This document shows, piece after piece, positions 24,293 through 34,543 of a stretch of DNA of 64,000 nucleotides; the first letter of the stretch is position 1; the number at the start of each line of letters is the position of its first letter. This DNA is from Maratus speciosus. Its lineage: Eukaryota; Arthropoda; Arachnida; Araneae; Salticidae. The position numbers and the translations under genes were made by a program. The notes below the pieces were generated by a model. It saw only the letters and a program-made list of their open reading frames with translations, did not search any database and had not been told where the DNA came from. Where the stretch lies: assembly GCA_963932465.1 (NCBI GenBank), contig OZ010791.1, positions 153,371,915 through 153,435,914 on the forward strand, given 5' to 3'.

Positions 24293-27052
24293 GTCTAGAA
24301 ATTGCTAAATTATATACATTTTTTTGTCTCTTATCCCTGTAATAGAAAAATTTCTACTTTTTCTCTTCTTTTTTAAATCTTTGGGATTTATAATCGTTAA
24401 ATCGTAATATACCTAGAAGTTACTAAAATAATTTTTCTGTCTCTTATCCCTTAACAATTTCTTCTTTTTCTGTTTTTTCTTAAACCTTTGGGATTTGTGA
24501 TCGTTAAATCGTAATATGCCTTAGAAGTTACTAAAATAAGTTTTTTTTTTTCTCTTATCCCTTTAATAGAACAATTTCTTCTTTTTCTCTTCTTTCTTGA
24601 ATCTTCGGGATTTATGATCGTTAAATCGTAATATACCTAGAAGTTACTAAAATAATTTTTTTCTTCTCTTAACCCTTTAATAGAACAATTTCTTCTTTTT
24701 CTCTTCTTTCTTAAATATTTGGGATTTATGATTGTTAAATCCTAATATACCTTAGAAGTTACTAAAATAATGTTTTGTCTTTTGCCCCTTTAATAGAACC
24801 AGTGACGCTAACTTACATGGGCCTGTAGGGCCCGAGCCTACCCAATAATTTGCTCTGCCAGCCCATCCAATTTTCATTATTCTCTTTCGTTACTTATTTA
24901 TTTTTCAATCCCTACAAAAAAAAAATCTTAGGAAACTTTCTCAAGATTATTTTGTTTCAAAATAAGTAAACATAGCATTAAAAGGCCCACCGAAGCCTAG
25001 AACCCCCATTCCTCTCATTTTAAAAGATGAACAATTAATTTTCATTCGAAAGAGAATTTTTTCATATTTTACCAGTGAATATAAAGGAAGTGAGGTTACT
25101 TAAATTCATTAGTGAGTACGAGTCAATAACCATTAATAATAACGCTTTTTGGCATCTGTAAAGCACATAAGTGACTAAAATGTGTTGCTCAAAAGGTGTG
25201 TTTTGGGAACAAATGTTCACAATGTTCCTTTTTATTTATACTAATTGTAAACAGGCGCCTTTCTTGGAAAATAACCTTTTCTGCATACAAAAGTATGCGC
25301 TAAATTCTGCCTCCCTGAGCTTGACCGGAAAAAAATAATGCAAATACAATACTCTCAAAATAAGGTGACTAGGAATCAGGGAACAAAACTGAGACACACT
25401 ATGTAAAAAAGCGCCGCCTCCACGCAGTATGTTAGGAGGTATAAGTATTTCTTTAATCTGATCAGTCATTATCTAATTTAAATATTATCGTCTCTATGAT
25501 ATAGACATGGCAATGTTTTGATTATATAGATGTACTGTGCAGAGAAATGCTCTGTGAATACACTAAAAAACACGTCCTTCGTACTCTAGTCTAAATTAGC
25601 TAATAACAGCATGGAACAGAAGTATTGTCAGGCTACTTTCAATTAATAGCCTGACACATATCTGACACATTCGAAAATTAATTTTTCATCCTTAATGCAC
25701 TAAATGTGCAGTTGTTATTATTCAGCGTTTTCCGTTTTTGGGTAGAAGGATCTTTCAGAAAATGATTCCAAAGAATTTTTAGACAATTTTCAACATGCGT
25801 TGACTCAGGCATGATCGTCAGGAGATAGTAAACAATTATAACTAAAAATGTACTCGTAATATACATTTTGTAAAAAATAAAAACCGTACTCCAATTTAAA
25901 ATCGCTTCAGAAGTCTTGCCTACAAATTTCATGTTTGACAATTTTAAGTATGGCCAGTTCAACTTATAAAGGTAGAGCAAAGGCAAGCATATATAAAGAA
26001 CTCAGTTCTTCAGTTAAACTAGCACAGAATCCCAACGTGCACCCGGTTTAAGCATATAAATAATTTTCTCTGATTCTAGTGTCTTAATAAAATAGCAAAG
26101 TCTAAAAATGTTGGCTCCAGCTCCACGGAAAAAAATGGAAACATTTTTTTGCATTCCTTTATGTCACAGCCACTATGCCACTATGTGCACTATGGCTTAA
26201 TCAAATTACTATTTCAAACGTGAATATGGACAGTGTTGAAAAATTTGTTGTATGGGATGCTTAAGATTCATGTATTGCAGGATGTGTAGTTAGGAGATCA
26301 TATTTGGATTTTGCCATCCTAAATAAAGATAAGCGGATTCTTTTTATTAAAAACATTCATTAAATACTTATATATACAGAAAGGCGCGGTTTTGAGTGCA
26401 ACAAAACATTGAAAATTCATAAAATTTAAAGTATCATAACTCCGCACTGTAAAAAAAAATGGTAACGTTCCATGTAAAATCCAGGAACGTTTCGCCTTTT
26501 CTCAGGTTTTCAGAATAATTTAGCTCTTTCCTGTGAAATTCTGGTTTTCTTATCTGAAACGTTCCTGAACCAAAAGTTGGAAACAGCAAAACGCTGCGGC
26601 CGCCCTTTATTATTTTTTTTGCTATAATCCGTTGCTCGCGCGCGAGTGTCGAAAAAGAATTCCTTAAATGAATGTAAAAAAATCAATATGGAATGCAAAT
26701 AAATCAATAGACGACATAATCCTTTACGTCTCTATTGTCAAGATAATTCAGATGAAAATACAATACCTCTGTGACATCACTAAGAGATTATCTCTCGTAC
26801 TTGTCTGTGAAATCTTTAACGAGCAGACTGTGTAAAAAAAAAATACACCTATTATTTGGATCTGCATTAACCAGGGGACAATCAAATATGATTCTCACCT
26901 ATTTTGATTAATTTAAAGTATGTTTTAGAGTTCTTATCTCTAATTATTCTTGTGAAAGGATTTCTTCAAATGGGCCTTAGATTTTCAGAAATTAGATGCC
27001 GAGTTTTAGCATACGTTTCAAATACCCATTAGTTTGCAGCTCTCAACGTGTC

Positions 27053-27117
27053 TTTCGTGGTGTGGACGCAGAAAGCTTGCACGCCACCCGTACGGCCCGG
27101 GTTCGATGCTACCTCTT
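27053..27117 (+). ncRNA. tRNA-like segment captured in the CACTG element
   Basis: A TGGTGTGGACGCAGAAAGC stretch resembles an A box and GGGTTCGATGCTACC a B box. The order and spacing (about 35 bp) fit a tRNA-derived RNA polymerase III promoter, and a T-rich run follows at 27120. The same segment is in copy I on the other strand, so it is part of the element and not a new insertion. Cloverleaf not convincingly complete. Confidence 0.42.
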
Positions 27118-27605
27118 GACTTTTTTTTCTTTTTTAATTAATTTTATATTTTAACACTTTATTACAATTTGATTTAAATTTGACATATATTTGACACTTT
27201 GAATTGCTGCAAATTTGAATTTTTTTTTTTTCGGAAAAAATATACAATTACGTTTAGGTTTTTTTTTCATGAAAATTTATATGTATTTTATCTAACTTGT
27301 AAACTAACATAATCACTGACGAAAATCCAAAATATTTTATGTCTAGATTTTTTTTTCTAATTATTATTTACATTTTTATATTTTTATATTTTAAGCAAAG
27401 TTCAGAAACAATATATCACATATATATTTACTTTATTGAATTTTAACTGAAAATTTATTTTTTCGTGTAAATTATAAATAATAATTTTGATGTCAATTTC
27501 AAAATATTTTTTCATTCTAACAAATAATGATAATAAAGCGAAAATTGTCAACTGGAAATGTAAAAATCGTCTGCGGATCCCGCATCCTGTGAAATGTCAG
27601 TAATG

Positions 27606-27760
27606 TCATAATGAAGGGAACGAACATCCAGAGTGAATTATGTCAGCCAGGTATCGGTCCGGATAGCCTAACAGGTAAGGCATTGGCACGGCACGCCAAG
27701 TATCCAGGTTCGATCCCTGGTCAGGGCATTTTTCGCTCTTGTGCTACTCAAGCCTTGAAT
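27606..27760 (+). mobile_element. 155-bp tRNA-containing insertion with 12-bp target duplication
   Basis: Flanked by ATGTCAGTAATG at 27594-27605 and again at 27761-27772. Copy I of the host element has the sequence once and lacks the insert, giving a proven empty site. The insert has about 51 bp of leader, a tRNA-like cloverleaf (27657-27727) and a 33-bp trailer, with no poly-A tail. The long duplication implies LINE-type or similar retroposition. A tail-less SINE or retroposed pre-tRNA-like transcript are the main readings. Confidence 0.82.
27657..27727 (+). tRNA. tRNA-like cloverleaf, anticodon position GGC, probably pseudogene
   Basis: Folds by eye into a 71-nt tRNA: acceptor GTCCGGA/TCAGGGC (one mismatch, one G-U), D-stem GCC/GGC with AA-GG loop landmarks, anticodon stem TTGGC/GCCAA, T-stem CCAGG/CCTGG with loop TTCGATC. 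The anticodon loop is ACGGCAC, so position 33 is C instead of the near-universal U, and the variable loop is 4 nt. Nominal anticodon GGC (Ala). Loss of U33 argues against decoding. More likely the Pol III promoter part of a SINE-like unit. Confidence 0.65.
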
Positions 27761-28652
27761 ATGTCAGTAATGTTTTGCTGTCAACAGAAATATTCCTGGT
27801 ATTTCGCAGGAAACTTACTGGCATTTCTGTAGAAAGTTTTTAACATATACAGTAAAGTTCCAGTCATTTTCAAGAAATGTTTCTTGGAAATAATGGGCAA
27901 CTCAGCTGCCCATTTTTTCCCAGGAACGTTGCGGAATTTTTTTTACAGTGCGTATGTTTTGACCATAAAAGAATTTTATTTAATATCCTTCTCGTGACTT
28001 TCTTCTAAGGTCTTTATATTTCTAAATATAAGTTATACGAAAAGGAAGTCCAATAAAAGTAAAAAAATTTTGCATTTTAATATGTAAGCAACCCTTTGTT
28101 ATACAAATTTCAAATCTGAAACTATCATACATGATTTATATACTTTTGTAATTCGAGTCATATTTCTATCATCAGCTATTGATTAAAGAGATCTGTTTTG
28201 AATCCCTCAGTACAGTTTAAATAAATAATAGAAACACAAGCATTTTAGTGTATTTACATTGAATGCCCATTTTGTTACTATTTTAATCATTTACGTTTTT
28301 ATTTGCAGTCATATTTATGCTATAATAGTAAATATTAGAGTCCATAAAATGAAGACCTCATTATGAAAATATAATTTAATAAAATTGCAACTTTATATTC
28401 TGCTCTAAAAAATTTTAACTTGTCTTATCATAACTTGAAATATCATGTTTTCCCATATTTTCAAAGAAAATAAAAGGCCGTGTTATTTTACCCTAAAATG
28501 GTCCAGCTCACCCAATATTTTTCAAAAGTTGGTGCCACTGAATAGAACAGTTTCTTCTTTTTCTCTTCTTTCTTAAATCTTTGGGATTTATGATCGTTAA
28601 ATCCTAATATACCTTAGAAGTTACTAATTTTTTTTTTCTATTATCTCTTTAA

Positions 28653-30276
28653 CACTATTTCTACCAAGAGGTGTCAAAGGACATCTTTCAGATTTTAACT
28701 TAAAATTATTCTCTAAGTTTAATCATTACTCCACAATTAACTTTTTGAATTTTCGTGCAATAGTTGTTAAATTAATTCAGCGATATCATTTTCCTCCAGC
28801 TCATCCTGGATCTAAAAATGTGCATATGGTATACCTATTTCTACCATGAGGTGTCTTTCGACACCTTAAGGATTCATATAATTTCTGATTTCTAAGGATT
28901 TTATAATTTCTAATTTTAAACCATTTTACATAAAAATATCAACACCATTTTACAGCATCATATCAATTATAATCAGATTAGAGAATCCCTATTTCAGTTG
29001 TAAACGAAAAATACAGGAGACTTTGATGTTGGCATGTTTTTCGCCATCTTGCATTTTAGTGTAGATCATTGCAGTGGACTAGTTCCAAAAAAAATTAATA
29101 ACGCGTTTTTTTGTTCAATTCTGATAGTGAGTTCAATGCTCGTGAATTTTGTTTCCATTCGTGTAAAAGTTGTGGTATTGAATATGGAAAGAATTTTATT
29201 TCACTGCTGCTTTTATGATTACTGATTTTTGTTGTTATTGTTGTTCTAAATATTGAATTTCTATACATGAGACTAAAAGTTTGTCAATAATATTGAAATG
29301 TTTGATTGCCTTTCTAAAAAAAAAAAAAAATAATAATAATAATAACAATTTATCAAATTACAACGACCATTTGGAAAATGATTTTTTTCGAAGACTAAAA
29401 TTTAAGACATAAAAAATCGCACGGAGTTGATCATACATTACGTACGCCATGAATTAAACATTAATAGTGTTATTACACGTAAAAATTCCAAGCGACAAAA
29501 ATCGCCTGCGACTCGTACGCATTATCCACCTAAAACTTATGCATTATCCATGCATTTCATTGGCTGTTCGGGAAAAAGCTTTTCCATCGTCAGATTTCCA
29601 AGAAATCTGACAACACATTTTAAATGAAATTTCATTCTTAAACTTCTAAACATCCCACAATATTACTTTTTACACCGTCGTATAGAGAAAAAAATGTACT
29701 TTTAAATGCAATTTGTTTGAAAACTGTATCTCAATTTGTTTCTGAGTTATTATTATTATTTTTTTTTGTAGTTTTATTACTTTTTTGTCATAGTGGCAAC
29801 AGAAGGTATCCATCTCTGTTGAAAGTAAAGGGAAATACAGATTACTGTATAGACCAATCAGAAAACGAATAAAATGCGGATTAAACCAATAAAAACCTTC
29901 AGATATGCTTTTGATATCCCATCCTGACGAGAACCATAACCATTTTTCCAAATGGTTAAAAAAAAATGAAGATGATAATATTTTTCAATTATTGTTCCTG
30001 TTGACGTAAAACATGTTTGACTACATTTATCAATTTCGCTTCATGTATATTTATATTTTGTAGATTGATGAATTAAGCTAGAATTTACAACTTCATTAAA
30101 TAATCTCTAATAAATACGCATCAATGTAATAATAAATATATTGCACAAATGATCTATATTTAACTGATAATTTGAAATCCCAACAGTTTTGGCAATTATT
30201 TACATTCAAACGCAAAGGTGTCAAAAGACACATTTTGGTAGAAATAGGTATACACAAAATCGTGGTAGAAATAGTG
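28653..30276. mobile_element. piggyBac-like TTAA element, 1.6 kb
   Basis: TTAA at 28649-28652 and 30277-30280 within a minisatellite unit that rejoins across it. Outer ends CACTATTTCTACCA and TGGTAGAAATAGTG. A second, inner inverted pair lies near 28831 (CCTATTTCTACCATGAGGTG) and 30228 (CATTTTGGTAGAAATAGG), like the internal repeats known in piggyBac elements. Frames at 29034-29225, 29427-29627 and 29670-29951 show no DDD transposase motif. Confidence 0.85.
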
Positions 30277-30815
30277 TTAATAGAACGATTTCTTCTTTTT
30301 CTCTTCTTTCTTAAATCTTTGGGATTTATGATAGTTAAATCTTAATATACCTTAGAAGTTACTAAAATAATTTTTTTTGTCTCTTATCCCTTTAATAGAA
30401 CAATTTCTTCTTTTTCTCTTCTGTCTTAAATCTTTGGGATTTATGATAGTTAAATCTTAATATACCTTAGAAGTTACTAAAATAATTTTTTTTTGTCTCT
30501 TATCCCTTAGAACAATTTCTTCTTTTTCTCTTCTGTCTTAAATCTTTGGGATTTATGATCGTTAAATCGTAATATACCTTAGAAGTTACTAAAATTTGTT
30601 TTGTCTCTTATCCCTTTAATAGAACAATTTCTTCTTTTTCTCTTCTTTCTTAAGATCGTTAAATCGTAATATACATTAGAAGATACTAAAATAATTTTTT
30701 CTGTCTTTTATCCCTTTAATAAGACAATTTCATCCTTTTCTCTTCCGTCTTAAATCTTTGGGACTTATGATCGTTCAATCGTAGCATACCTAGAAGTTAC
30801 AGCATCCCCTTGTAA

Positions 30816-31475
30816 TTCGTTTTCGTTACATTCCAAATGAGCCCTAAGTACTTTATTCCGTTCCTACAAATTGCCGTAATTTATATATACTAGTATAATC
30901 AGTCCGTTGTAATAATATATCCCAGATGATTATAGTCTTAAAGAGTTGCATTTGTGTTTTTTTCCAAAGACCACCAACGTACATCTTATGTGTGGTATAA
31001 TCCTAAAGACCACCCGACCCAGTGATTCATGCGCTCGCTTTTCCACTCTTGGTCTGTAGTGCTAAGTCTATGTATTTTATTCTTATAGAATTGAAATCTG
31101 GATTATTTTTTTTTCATTAACTAGTTGCTGACTAGTGTTACTTACTAGTTATTAAACACTGATGTACTTGAAATTTTAAAACTTTATAATTTCTTTTGTT
31201 ATAATATGAAAATTACAAAAAGTTATTAAATATCTATTTAAAGAAAATAGGTATGTGTGCATTGCACAATAATTTATTTAAAAAAAAATTATAAATTACT
31301 GTACAATGCACACATACCAATACACAGGCAGAAGACTAAATTTTTGTTCTGTTACGAAAATAAAAACACAGTTAATAAAATAGAAAATGAAAATATGTTT
31401 CCCTTGCAAATAACAATATATAAAAAAAAAATGGCTTTGCATTTAAAAACAAATCATTTTCTTTTTTAAAAAAAA
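30816..31475. other. Spacer with strong hairpin, no gene
   Basis: AT-rich. A GACCACC-rich patch at about 30965-31070 recalls words in the foldback element at 1832-2013 but cannot be aligned with confidence. The hairpin at 31250-31318 is listed separately. Confidence 0.4.
31250..31318. repeat. 69-nt near-perfect hairpin
   Basis: The arms GGTATGTGTGCATTG and CAATGCACACATACC are perfectly complementary. Pairing continues through CACAATAATTTAT against ATAAATTACTGTA, with only two imperfect pairs, to give a stem of about 28 bp and a loop of about 13 nt. Size and shape suit a pre-miRNA or a minimal foldback element. It contains ATTGCAC, but placement does not match the usual miR-92 arrangement. 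No expression evidence is possible here. Confidence 0.7.
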
Positions 31476-32092
31476 CTAGGGGATCCAAGCTGGGAGTACC
31501 GGGTTACAGAATATAGGAAAAAACCATTTGTTTAGGTGCATAAGTAATCATATAAATACATAGCACCTACAGTCGATTAAAAGCGATATTTTCATATTAG
31601 TCGCATAGCAGGAGATAATAGCCAAAGAAATCGACAAAAATTTTGCTAGTTACAGCAGCCATTTTTATTCTAATAATTAAAGTATTTTAAGCGCGTAGTT
31701 CAGTTACATGTCTGTTAACTTTGTGTTTTATTTGTATTATTTTATTTATTTATTGATGGAGTTTTAATTTCGTCACATGGAATGTTAACCAGGAACAAAA
31801 TGCTGAACTATTTATATTGTTTTAAGTGAAAATTGGTTAATCTTTCGTAATCGGTCTGCACGCTAGAGAGAGAGAGATCTTTTTAAAAAATCCTCTTGAA
31901 AATTATTTGAAAAACCGTAAAAAATCAGGAAATTGAGATGCAGTTTACAAACAAATTGCATTTGAAAGAAAAAAAAAACCCCTATTCGATGGTGTAAAAA
32001 TTTAAATTGTGCGATATTTAAAAGTTTAAAATAGAAAGAAAGAAAAAAAAGTAAACGTTACTTACGGACATGGTTTTGCTTTATAATATAGA
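31476..32092 (-). mobile_element. Helitron-like non-autonomous element, copy 2
   Basis: The minus-strand 5' end is A|TCTATATTATAAAGC (32092). The 3' end is ...GATCCCCTAG|T (31476), giving the CTAG-T Helitron terminus. Body blocks (AAAGCGATATTTTCATATTA, GTGTTTTATTTGTATT) match copy 1 at 4087-5605. Near its 3' side (31535-31577) it carries the 45-bp start of the element at 15750. No helicase coding. Confidence 0.65.
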
Positions 32093-32160
32093 TCAAGTTA
32101 AAATTTTCAATTAGCGTCCGGTTTTAGTTGTCCCATGATGGCAATTGCCTTTATTTTTAA

Positions 32161-32375
32161 CCCCTTAACAGTGACATTTGCTTTCTTACAAAAAAATTAA
32201 AAATGGGGCTGGACACCACTTTTTCCATACTAAAATACCTTACTTAGTCGAAAAATATCTGACAATCAATAAAGATAAATTTACAGTTACAAATTAGTGG
32301 TATCAAAATGCTTTTAATAACGAAGCAAGCAAAGTGTTCTTGCCCGAATCCAGTTCGGGCCACACCGTTAAGGGG
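32161..32375. mobile_element. Short piggyBac-like TTAA MITE (215 bp)
   Basis: TTAA at 32157-32160 and 32376-32379. Ends CCCCTTAACAGTG and CACCGTTAAGGGG are inverted, with one mismatch. Contains an internal GTTCGGGCC/TTCGGGC palindrome near the right end. Non-coding. Confidence 0.85.
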
Positions 32376-32379
32376 TTAA

Positions 32380-33245
32380 TCTCCGTTTGTCATTTACACA
32401 AAACTGTTTTTATAAAAGCACGCAGACCGTACAGATATTTATGTAATTGAAAAAAGACTAACAGCTATTTATCAGCAATTATTTTCTTCTGTTATTGTGT
32501 TTCCTGTTGCTATTATGTAATTTTTCAAGGACGTTTTTCTTAGCCTGCATGATCTCTAGTTTTAAATAAACAAATAAAAGCACTGAAATGTAAAATCTTA
32601 AACTAACACTGCTAGTTTCAGTTTCTTAGAATATTTGCCATCAAGTGTTAAGCAGATCTAGTGGATGTCCAATTGATAAATTCTTTGGAGACAGTATATC
32701 CTCTCATGCGTAGCTATCGGTATCTTTGTGTGCGCACTTATTATGATGATAAGAAATCAGAATTCTTTTTTTTTTCAGTATATCGCTTTAACTTGCATAA
32801 TTTGTGCTTAGTGATTCTTGGCGGATATATATAAAGGGTGAATAAAAAAAAAAACGTTTACAAAATGACATGGCAAATCAGGCATGCAGCAAGGATAAAA
32901 AATCACATAGGAACATAGGGTCGCAAACCACTTATTCAGTCGCAAATACAGGGTGTTCCATGCTAACTGAACCCGGGATGACGGTAAAAATTTCGAGAAA
33001 AATAAAAACATTGTAACGAAAATGCAACGATATGTACCTTGTTTTGTGTGAAATGTGATAACACCACGAAAAGATCTGGAAAAACATGTTGCTCAAGCAA
33101 TCGATGATACCGTATGAACGGATAATCACGCTCCAAAGTGTGGACGTCAAGTGCATACTACTAGCGTGTAAAATGCAAACTTCTACCACCTTTGTTTGGT
33201 GTTATCACATTTACAACAATGGTGAGAATGTCTGTTAAATGTTTT
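32380..33245. other. No gene seen
   Basis: An ACAGGGTGTTCCATGC word at about 32948 resembles a mariner-type TIR, but no inverted partner was found. Overlapping minus-strand frames (32808-33189) carry no motif. Confidence 0.35.
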
Positions 33246-33383
33246 ATCATGGAAGACGATAGTATTCCAGTGACGCAGTCTTAAGCCTAAAATCGTAAGA
33301 ATGGCGGAACTCATATCATGGAAGATGATAGTATTCCAGTGACGCAGTCTTAAGCCTAAAATCGTAAGAATGGCGGAACTCAT
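33246..33383 (+). repeat. Two tandem 69-bp units
   Basis: Unit 1 (33246-33314) and unit 2 (33315-33383) start ATCATGGAAGA and end GGCGGAACTCAT, with about one difference. 69 bp is 23 codons, so the minus-strand frame across it (33183-33383) encodes two copies of a 23-residue block (MSSAILTILGLRLRHWNTI...). No known domain; likely a recent tandem duplication inside a repeat. Confidence 0.88.
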
Positions 33384-33970
33384 TTATACACCTAACTCGA
33401 GATCAAAGGAAACGTGAAAAGCCGCCACTTCATAACTCAGCAAATATAGCGCATATTGTTCTCATTTTTTAAAAACAGTCTTATATCTGCAGTCTTATCC
33501 TATTCTGAAATTTTTACATTTCTACATGCAGTATATTTTGAGATCTCGAAACCCATTTTTAAGGTACTTGCGATGGATAAATTTCCTAATTTCCATTTCA
33601 GGAAAATGTCCCGGGCAATTTTCTTTAAATTGATATATAATATGAATTTGTTTTAGATGAAGGGAATTAGATAATACTTGTGTCCGGGAAAACTCTTGTT
33701 TTTTATATAATTCGCAATTTTTTTTTCTCAAAAATGACCTGCACGATTTTATTAAAATTAATATATAATATAAATCTGTTTGAGATAAAGCGAATAACAT
33801 AACACTTATTTGCAGAAAAACTGTTGTTTGTTATAGAATCGGTATGAAAAATGAGACTATATTTTTTCGCCATTCTATGAGAATTTACCGCAAATGCGCA
33901 AGAACTTACCAATGTATTCCTGCGCATGCTTTCTTTTTATTCACTTTTGGGAACAGCTAGCTATCGAAAC
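33384..33970. other. No gene seen
   Basis: Two loosely similar halves (near 33600-33660 and 33725-33790) share GATATATAATATGAATTTGT-like words, suggesting a degenerate ~130-bp tandem duplication. No coding signal. Confidence 0.35.
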
Positions 33971-34040
33971 ACTAGCTGAGCGGTTAAGAGCGCTGCTGTC
34001 ATAAACGCGATATCTCGGGTTCAATCCCCAGTGATGCCTT
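33971..34040 (+). ncRNA. tRNA-like sequence (probable SINE head)
   Basis: TAGCTGAGCGGTTAAGAGC fits an A box with D-stem GCT/AGC, and GGGTTCAATCCCC fits a B box about 33 bp further on; a TTTT follows. Acceptor and anticodon arms do not pair well, so not a working tRNA. A tRNA-derived SINE 5' region is the best reading; its body was not delimited. Confidence 0.5.
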
Positions 34041-34543
34041 TTGATTTTTCTTATGAGTTCCTTTGTAATTTTTTATTGCCAATTAGATCATTAAATAAAA
34101 TTTAAGACTTTTTTAATTGTTATCAAGTTAAACAAAATTAAATTGCAATTATAACTAAGCTAAATAAAATAAAACTTCATTTTAAATAAATTTCAATAAC
34201 AAAATTTGCCATTTCCTGCAGCTGGTAAATGTGGCACCACTATATTTTGGATAGAAACCTAAATTCTAACATTTCATATAGAATATAGGTATATACATTT
34301 AACATTTTTAAAATAACGATTGAGAGTGTTACTATCGCACAGCAAATATAGCTAGTGCATTGACTTTATTAACTGGTAAATGTAATTGAGCTAAAAATCT
34401 TTATCCAAATCTAAGTAATGAATTTTGTTCTATGCATTTCAGATATTTTGTAACTATGTATCTTATCTCCACATAAAAATTAAAAATGTCAGATTAACTG
34501 TTTCAGAAAGTATTTTCACATATACCATATATACATATATATA

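Larger units (their letters stand above)
26445..27950. mobile_element. CACTG-ended DNA element, copy II (inverted)
   Basis: Starts CACTGTAAAAAAAAATGGTA and ends GGAATTTTTTTTACAGTG. Flanked by CG on both sides (26443-26444, 27951-27952), not TA as in copy I. Collinear with copy I in reverse, apart from a 155-bp insert plus its 12-bp duplication. Without that, 1339 bp against 1351 bp. Nested inside the hAT element at 24800-28540. Confidence 0.88.
24800..28540. mobile_element. hAT-type element, 3.7 kb, carrying nested insertions
   Basis: Perfect 8-bp duplication AATAGAAC (24792-24799, 28541-28548) within the minisatellite. Ends are CAGTGACGCTAACTT and, read inward from the right, CAGTGGCACCAACTT. 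Without the CACTG element inside it, the length is about 2.23 kb. Minus-strand frames at 25236-25469 and 25678-25986 (77 and 102 codons) have no motif I can assign; they could be transposase debris or chance. Confidence 0.9.
23545..30815 (+). repeat. ~115-bp minisatellite array, broken by three insertions
   Basis: About ten units of roughly 115 bp with CTCTTATCCCTTTAATAGAA, CAATTTCTTCTTTTTCTCTT and GATCGTTAAATCGTAATATA blocks. Segments: 23545-23568 plus 24293-24799 (four to five units), 28541-28648 (one), 30281-30815 (five, one shortened). Removing the hAT at 23569, the hAT at 24800 and the TTAA element at 28653 rejoins complete units. The array itself has no coding content. Confidence 0.9.

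Noticed and set aside
23545..30815. CRISPR array
   Set aside because: Units of ~115 bp are tandem, with no conserved short repeats separated by unique spacers, and the DNA is eukaryotic.
31250..31318. Calling the hairpin a miR-92 homologue
   Set aside because: ATTGCAC is present, but the arm position and remaining bases do not follow the miR-92 form as I know it.
32941..32965. CAGGGTGTTCC as a complete mariner element
   Set aside because: No inverted partner end was found within several hundred bases.
33971..34040. Functional tRNA gene
   Set aside because: A and B boxes are present, but acceptor and anticodon stems do not pair.
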